Under the pieces are notes generated by a model that was not told the DNA's origin, did no database searches, and worked only from the letters and a program-made list of their open reading frames with translations. The translations under genes and the position numbers were made by a program. From positions 1,110,900 to 1,174,899 of the forward strand of contig NZ_JANUEQ010000001.1 in assembly GCF_024807845.1 (NCBI RefSeq): a stretch of DNA of 64,000 bases. Reading direction: 5' to 3'. How positions within the stretch are numbered: position 1 is the stretch's first letter; the number at the start of each line of letters is the position of its first letter. Below are positions 60,347 through 64,000 of the stretch, one piece after another. This DNA is from Klebsiella sp. BIGb0407. Its GTDB lineage: Bacteria > Pseudomonadota > Gammaproteobacteria > Enterobacterales > Enterobacteriaceae.

Positions 60347-61201
60347 ATGATTTGGGCAGTGTACATATCTGATAAACCACACTCGAAAATTAATTTTCCC
60401 ATTGGCATGGAACAAGGCGTTTGGGGTGTAAAGGAAGCGAAGAAGGGGACTGTTCTTAATATTAAAAAAGGTGATCTAGTCGCCTTTGTTTACTCAATTT
60501 CTTGGCTAAAAGCGGAAGGTGCACCACCTCCTGGTTTCTCTCGCGTAGGGAAAGAGCAACTGCATAATTTCCGTGGGTTAGTGAAGAAACTCATTATCGG
60601 AAGAGTTACAAAGGATTTCTATACTTCCACTGAAATTGTCTGGCCTGATGATGATTATCCATACCGATTCAATTTTGAAATTGTGCAGGATTATGGTGAG
60701 AATATCTATTTTGGTACAGAATTCTTCAATGAAGCATTCGTTGAAGCTGTACGTTATTCTGCCTGCACACAGGGTTCTATTACTCTAGCCGATTCGATAG
60801 ATCAACTGATGGATATTCCCTACGCCGTGGATGAACAATCTGGCGAAGAGTTATCTTCTGAGATCTCAGGGCATGAAGGTAGAGTGATCACGAGGTTGCA
60901 TCAGTCCCGAGAAAGAAACGCAAAAATTGTTAAACAGAAAAAAGATCAGGTAATTAAAAAAACCGGTAAGCTGGAATGTGAAGTTTGTTCAATGGATTTC
61001 AGTAATGTGTACGGTGAATTAGGTTTAGGTTTTGCTGAGTGCCATCATATCAATCCTTTAAGTTTTAGGGATAAAAATGAAGAAACTAAACTTTCTGATC
61101 TTGCGATTGTTTGTGCAAACTGTCATCGAATGATCCATAGAAAACGCCCATGGCTAACGCTTGATGACCTCAAGGGGATTTATGAAAAGCAAAAGTCTTG
61201 A
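60347..61201 (+). CDS. EVE-HNH endonuclease, type IV restriction-like
   Basis: 284 residues, two domains. Residues 1 to about 140 look like an EVE/PUA-type base-flipping domain (MEQGVWGVKEAKKGTVLNIK, KGDLVAFVYS, FGTEFFNEAF). After a charged helical linker comes an HNH nuclease: C211-x2-C214, H233-H234 in ECHHINP, and C256-x2-C259-H260 in CANCHRMIH, a zinc-finger-supported HNH. Known EVE-HNH enzymes (for example VcaM4I) cut DNA with modified cytosine. So this is probably a modification-dependent restriction enzyme. It overlaps the next gene by 20 bases. Confidence 0.82.
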   Translation: MIWAVYISDKPHSKINFPIGMEQGVWGVKEAKKGTVLNIKKGDLVAFVYSISWLKAEGAPPPGFSRVGKEQLHNFRGLVKKLIIGRVTKDFYTSTEIVWPDDDYPYRFNFEIVQDYGENIYFGTEFFNEAFVEAVRYSACTQGSITLADSIDQLMDIPYAVDEQSGEELSSEISGHEGRVITRLHQSRERNAKIVKQKKDQVIKKTGKLECEVCSMDFSNVYGELGLGFAECHHINPLSFRDKNEETKLSDLAIVCANCHRMIHRKRPWLTLDDLKGIYEKQKS

Positions 61202-61535
61202 GGATCTGCAGGAAAAATTAGCTGACTTTGCCAAGGTCAGAAATTGGGATAAATTCCATTCCCCCAAAAACCTTTCAATAGCACTGTCAGTTGAAGCCGC
61301 CGAATTAAATGAAATATTCCAATGGCTAACAGAGGAAGAAAGCAAGAATCTCAATCTTAAACAGTCAATGCAGGCCGAGCAAGAAGTGGCTGATGTTTTC
61401 TTATACCTGCTTCAACTTTCAGGAAAATTAGGTATAGATGTCATTGATGCTGCTTATAGAAAACTTGAACTGAATAATAAAAAATATCCAGTAGAAGCCT
61501 GCTTTGGCTCAGCAAAGAAGTACACTGAGCTTTAA
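61182..61535 (+). CDS. MazG-like / dCTP pyrophosphatase (DCTPP1-type)
   Basis: 117 residues from the ATG at 61182, with AAGGGG 5 bases upstream. All-alpha NTP-PPase family: metal-binding glutamates in LSVEAAELNEIFQWL and EQEVADVFLYLLQLSGKLGI, and the opening W-D-x-F-H-S-P-K-N-L pattern (RNWDKFHSPKNLSIAL) of the RS21-C6/dCTPase group. Hydrolyses dNTPs, probably dCTP or modified dCTP, to the monophosphate. It begins inside the EVE-HNH gene, so the two are a coupled operon. Confidence 0.88.
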   Translation: MKSKSLEDLQEKLADFAKVRNWDKFHSPKNLSIALSVEAAELNEIFQWLTEEESKNLNLKQSMQAEQEVADVFLYLLQLSGKLGIDVIDAAYRKLELNNKKYPVEACFGSAKKYTEL

Positions 61536-61823
61536 TTCATCGAGTGGTTACAGGATACTTTTTGCTTACAGTGACAATTATTATCCACGTTGAGATAGAA
61601 ATTTTTAAACTTGGCGGGTAAAAGTATTCGGGAGATATCCCCTAGTTCCGTTAGCCAAGTAATCTACTCAAGGATGATAATGTCACGTATGCATACCTAC
61701 CTTTATCTTCAACGAGGATAGACAAATCAATATCGTTTGATTGCATGGCGTAGGGCTTTGAACGCTTTCGGCTATTTGTCGGATCGGGGGCAAAGAGGCA
61801 GAAAAAACTGCCTCTGAGGGATC
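61536..61823. other. gap after the EVE-HNH operon
   Basis: 288 bases with no gene. AGAGGCAG (61794-61801) pairs with CTGCCTCT (61808-61815), a short stem that likely ends the leftward gene at 61824. Confidence 0.5.
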
Positions 61824-62093
61824 TTACTTGAAGCTCTTAAGCGTATACTGATATGACATGTCATTATAGTCAGCATGAAGCTCACTGATTTTAAGACCGG
61901 AATCATCAACCGTGAATGCAACGTTGAATGGGACATCACCCGTCCCACTCCAGCGATTTGAGGATTGCCCTGATTCTCGCCAAATCACGTAATCATTAGA
62001 GAGTTTGCAGTCAAAGGAAAACAGTTGATTGTCCGCTGGGCGACGATACGAAACAGTGTACACGCCAGCAATATCAGTCTTCACTGCTTTCAT
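61824..62093 (-). CDS. small hypothetical protein
   Basis: 89 residues from the ATG at 62093; the frame opens at a TTG at 62117. No signal peptide or membrane segment. Beta-rich composition with repeated YTVSYRRPAD, LFSFDCKLSNDYVIWRESGQ and NVAFTVDDSGLKISELHADY. No family recognised. Last gene of a leftward trio of small genes; 51 bases after the previous stop. Confidence 0.5.
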   Translation of the reverse strand: MKAVKTDIAGVYTVSYRRPADNQLFSFDCKLSNDYVIWRESGQSSNRWSGTGDVPFNVAFTVDDSGLKISELHADYNDMSYQYTLKSFK

Positions 62094-62144
62094 CGTATTG
62101 ACTTCGCGCCCAAACAATCCGGCTATTGTTGCCCTACAGATTTG

Positions 62145-62426
62145 TTAAGCCGTAAAAGGCTTAGTGTCAGCAGAAGCCTTATTTACTGGAGCAGCCCGTT
62201 TTACTTTAGGCGTGGCAGGGGAAGTAAACTCCGCACTTGTTGATGCTTCGCTGGTATCAGATAAATAAACCTTAGAGTATGACATCCATACAATCCCACC
62301 AAAAATTGCTAAATAAAATAGCCTTTTATACGGTGATATATAAGGATCACTGACTCCACATGAGGGACATTGCTTTGCGCTACTGGAAACATTATGTCCG
62401 CATTCCCTGCACGTTTTCATCGCCAT
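62145..62426 (-). CDS. zinc-ribbon membrane protein
   Basis: 93 residues. N-terminal zinc ribbon with two CxxC pairs (KTCRECGHNVSSSAKQCPSC), one membrane helix (FYLAIFGGIVWMSY) and a polar, alanine/lysine-rich tail. Such small zinc_ribbon_2 proteins are frequent in islands, with no known function. Nine bases separate it from the next upstream gene. Confidence 0.75.
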   Translation of the reverse strand: MAMKTCRECGHNVSSSAKQCPSCGVSDPYISPYKRLFYLAIFGGIVWMSYSKVYLSDTSEASTSAEFTSPATPKVKRAAPVNKASADTKPFTA

Positions 62427-62434
62427 GTTCGTCC

Positions 62435-62695
62435 TTAATCATTCACTTCAACAATCCAGCGACCGCCACGATCTTTAATGATGTACTGATAGGTGTCGTC
62501 GCAGAACACTTTAAATGAGTTACTAAAGTGAGCAGGGAAAACCCCAGTTACTACGTCACACTTGTAATCTGCTGATTCAATTACTGCTTTAGCTGCCGCC
62601 TTCAATTCAGGTGAGCCAGTATTTGCATATGCATTTCCCACCATCAACCCCACCACTACCAGAAGTATCTTTTTCAAAATCTGTTCCTTACTCAA
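62435..62695 (-). CDS. small secreted hypothetical protein
   Basis: 86 residues with a signal peptide (KKILLVVVGLMVGNAYANTG, probable cleavage after AYA). The mature part has two cysteines (YKCDVVTG and VFCDDTYQY), which could pair in the periplasm. Function unknown. Divergent from the gene at 62839 across a palindromic operator-like site. Confidence 0.65.
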   Translation of the reverse strand: MSKEQILKKILLVVVGLMVGNAYANTGSPELKAAAKAVIESADYKCDVVTGVFPAHFSNSFKVFCDDTYQYIIKDRGGRWIVEVND

Positions 62696-62751
62696 TTTTC
62701 AGAAGAAAAGTCGCGCTCATTTTCAGTGGCTTTACCGATCAAATGCACATA

Positions 62752-62774
62752 ATTGATCGATTTTATCGATCAAT
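62752..62774. promoter_or_regulatory. perfect 10-bp inverted repeat in a divergent promoter
   Basis: ATTGATCGAT (62752-62761) and ATCGATCAAT (62765-62774) with a 3-base spacer; a further related half-site CGATCAAA lies at 62736-62743. It sits between two divergent genes for small secreted proteins and looks like a dimer operator controlling both. Confidence 0.65.
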
Positions 62775-62838
62775 ATAGGGGTAAATAAATCATATGCTCA
62801 GGATATTCTTGGGGGGAATTTCAACGAGGAGAAGAAGA

Positions 62839-63051
62839 ATGAGAGGCTACAGACGGGCTTTATTGCTAGGACTACTAGTGTCCTTCAATGCTATGGCAGG
62901 AAGAATAACGATGAATGCCCCAGAGCAATCTACCACCGCTAATGGGCAAACCTTGTGTGTGTACAGCAACAGCATCTACACCTTCACTCATGTGAAGAAG
63001 TCGAAGAAATGCCCGTATACCAAAACGTTCAAAACGGAGGATGCAGAGTAG
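62839..63051 (+). CDS. small secreted hypothetical protein
   Basis: 70 residues from the ATG at 62839, preceded by an AGGAGA ribosome binding site. Signal peptide RRALLLGLLVSFNAMAG with cleavage after AMA. Mature part has two cysteines (TLCVYSN, KKCPYTK) and a basic C-terminus (HVKKSKKCPYTKTFKTEDAE). Function unknown. Confidence 0.65.
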   Translation: MRGYRRALLLGLLVSFNAMAGRITMNAPEQSTTANGQTLCVYSNSIYTFTHVKKSKKCPYTKTFKTEDAE

Positions 63052-63656
63052 TTTTCTAGATTTTAAACACAGTGCCTATGCCTCATTAGCTTCTTTCCAA
63101 TCCCATACCATTAAAATTTTGTGGCGAGCATCTAACGGAATTGAAGCAACGACATGATTAGCTCATCAAGATGAATGAAAAAAGAAACTGACTGGGGTTA
63201 CGTTGTTGGACCTCTTTTTCTATTTTTATCCGTGTAATGGACTAAAAAACTTCTTCGTTGAGTTTAAGAAATCAGCACCAAAACAAATTTATCATTTTTT
63301 TTCATCTCATTGACAACGCTTCAAGGCCTTATGTGGCGTGGACTTACAGGAACTCACATTCCACGACATGATTTTTTCGCCAAAATCAATACTTGTTCTA
63401 AACGGATTCCTTACTAGAATACTCGACATGTAGGGATTTGTGCTTTCATAAAAACTACATGTAGTGCCTACGTTGAAATTATAGACGTAAAAAAACCGGA
63501 TTCGCTTTCGAGAACCCGGCTTATTAAAAAGCATGACTAATACGAGTTTGCAGACTCATATGAATCTCTGCCTTGCCTTCATTTTTCACGGCTTGATTGT
63601 GCCAGGCAAAGAGGATCATGTAAACCTTAAAATGAACGCTCATTAAGGAGCAATAC
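63052..63656. other. gap with an orphan terminator-like hairpin
   Basis: 605 bases without a convincing gene. The 75-codon minus frame at 63307-63534 spans the hairpin at 63489-63519 and has no ribosome binding site. Confidence 0.5.
63489..63519 (-). terminator. orphan intrinsic terminator-like hairpin
   Basis: On the minus strand CCGGGTTC pairs with GAATCCGG (one G-U) around an 8-base loop, followed by seven T. No minus-strand gene lies upstream within the 130 bases before the divergent neighbour, so it may end a small RNA. Confidence 0.55.
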
Positions 63657-63923
63657 ATGACTATTTGTAAACAGTCCCATAGATATGACAGTATTTTCAT
63701 TAGCTTACCTCATGATCAAGGTGGCGAAGGTCGTCATAAATGCTGTGGATGTGCTTATAACCAAGGTTACCGCGCTGGCTTAACTCGCACAGATCAAATT
63801 TGGGTAGATTTGGCTGCTCTACCTGATAGCCAAGCGGGAACCGTTCGCCATAAAAGTCCTCAAGCTGCATATGCTGACGGGTATCGTGATGGTGTGCGTG
63901 AATCCTACCGCCACGCTGGTTAA
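63657..63923 (+). CDS. small hypothetical protein with a duplicated HKxxxxAYxxGYR motif
   Basis: 88 residues, AAGGAG 6 bases before the ATG. Two similar halves: LPHDQGGEGRHKCCGCAYNQ then GYRAGL, and LPDSQAGTVRHKSPQAAYAD then GYRDGV. The first half has a CCxC cysteine cluster beside a histidine and may bind metal; the second has lost it. Similar CAYxxG proteins accompany defence-island genes. Directly upstream of the partial DUF4062 gene. Confidence 0.65.
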   Translation: MTICKQSHRYDSIFISLPHDQGGEGRHKCCGCAYNQGYRAGLTRTDQIWVDLAALPDSQAGTVRHKSPQAAYADGYRDGVRESYRHAG

Positions 63924-63970
63924 AGTTGAATGAAGGGGCTTCCTGCCCCTTCCTATTTTAAGGAATAGAA

Positions 63971-64000
63971 ATGGATAAGCGTTACCAAGTATTCGTAAGC
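63971..64000 (+). CDS. start of a DUF4062-type protein (partial)
   Basis: The last 30 bases encode MDKRYQVFVS and then leave the window, preceded by AAGGAA. This is the usual opening of DUF4062 proteins (xxKRYQVFVSSTY), a TIR/Toll-like-fold N-terminal domain seen in bacterial defence genes. Ten residues only, so the call is tentative. Confidence 0.5.
   Translation, partial: MDKRYQVFVS

Noticed and set aside
63307-63534. 75-codon minus-strand frame
   Set aside because: It runs through a terminator-like hairpin and lacks a ribosome binding site.

Overview
The window is chromosomal DNA of a member of the Enterobacterales. From about 4.8 to 50.3 kb the housekeeping gene order matches the galF/rfb - asmA-dcd-udk - yegE - yegD - mdtABCD-baeSR - trhP - yegS - fbaB - yegTUVW - thiD-thiM stretch of Escherichia coli, with protein lengths close to the E. 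coli ones. It is not E. coli itself: no alkA lies between yegE and yegD, no yegP between baeR and trhP, and no colanic acid genes beside galF. Palindromic intergenic repeats of a kind common in Yersinia, Serratia and Pectobacterium flank udk. I cannot name the genus from sequence alone.

Region 1 (1-8.4 kb, minus strand) is an AT-rich O-antigen cluster. It starts at a JUMPstart/ops element (8364-8402) and runs rfbB-rfbD-rfbA-rfbC, wzx flippase, a wzy-like polymerase, two glycosyltransferase-type genes and the beginning of a TupA-like ATP-grasp gene that leaves the window. It makes dTDP-L-rhamnose and builds, flips and polymerises an O unit.

Region 2 (8.6-35 kb) is conserved core: galF, asmA, dcd, udk, the diguanylate cyclase dgcE (yegE), the Hsp70-like yegD, the multidrug efflux/envelope stress operon mdtABCD-baeSR with a BaeR-box-like site, trhP (yegQ), a YfiH/laccase-domain gene, the lipid kinase yegS, and fbaB.

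Region 3 (35.2-45.2 kb) is an accessory insertion between fbaB and yegT. It holds a small membrane protein flanked by copies of the fbaB leader, then a PPC/DUF296 gene with a complete ECF-type vitamin/metal transporter (S, T, A, A). After that comes a three-gene cassette: a LodA-like quinoprotein oxidase with candidate CTQ residues, its LodB-like flavoprotein maturase, and a catalase-fold heme protein with an extra C-terminal domain. LodA enzymes release hydrogen peroxide, so the neighbouring heme protein may consume it.

Region 4 (45.5-51.2 kb) is core again: yegT-yegU-yegV (nucleoside-type transporter, ADP-ribosylglycohydrolase, PfkB kinase), the convergent GntR regulator yegW, and thiM-thiD under a TPP riboswitch.

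Region 5 (51.3-64 kb) is a mosaic island with plasmid/phage and defence character. It has a winged-helix gene with two tiny ribbon-helix-helix genes, a four-copy 21-bp palindromic repeat array, a broken YagK/Gp2-family gene, a serine resolvase with candidate sites and a relic of a second resolvase. It also has a large protein with two HEPN-like RX4H motifs, an EVE-HNH (type IV restriction-like) gene overlapping a MazG/dCTPase-like gene, several small secreted or zinc-ribbon proteins, and at the right edge the first ten codons of a probable DUF4062 protein. The island's right end is outside the window.
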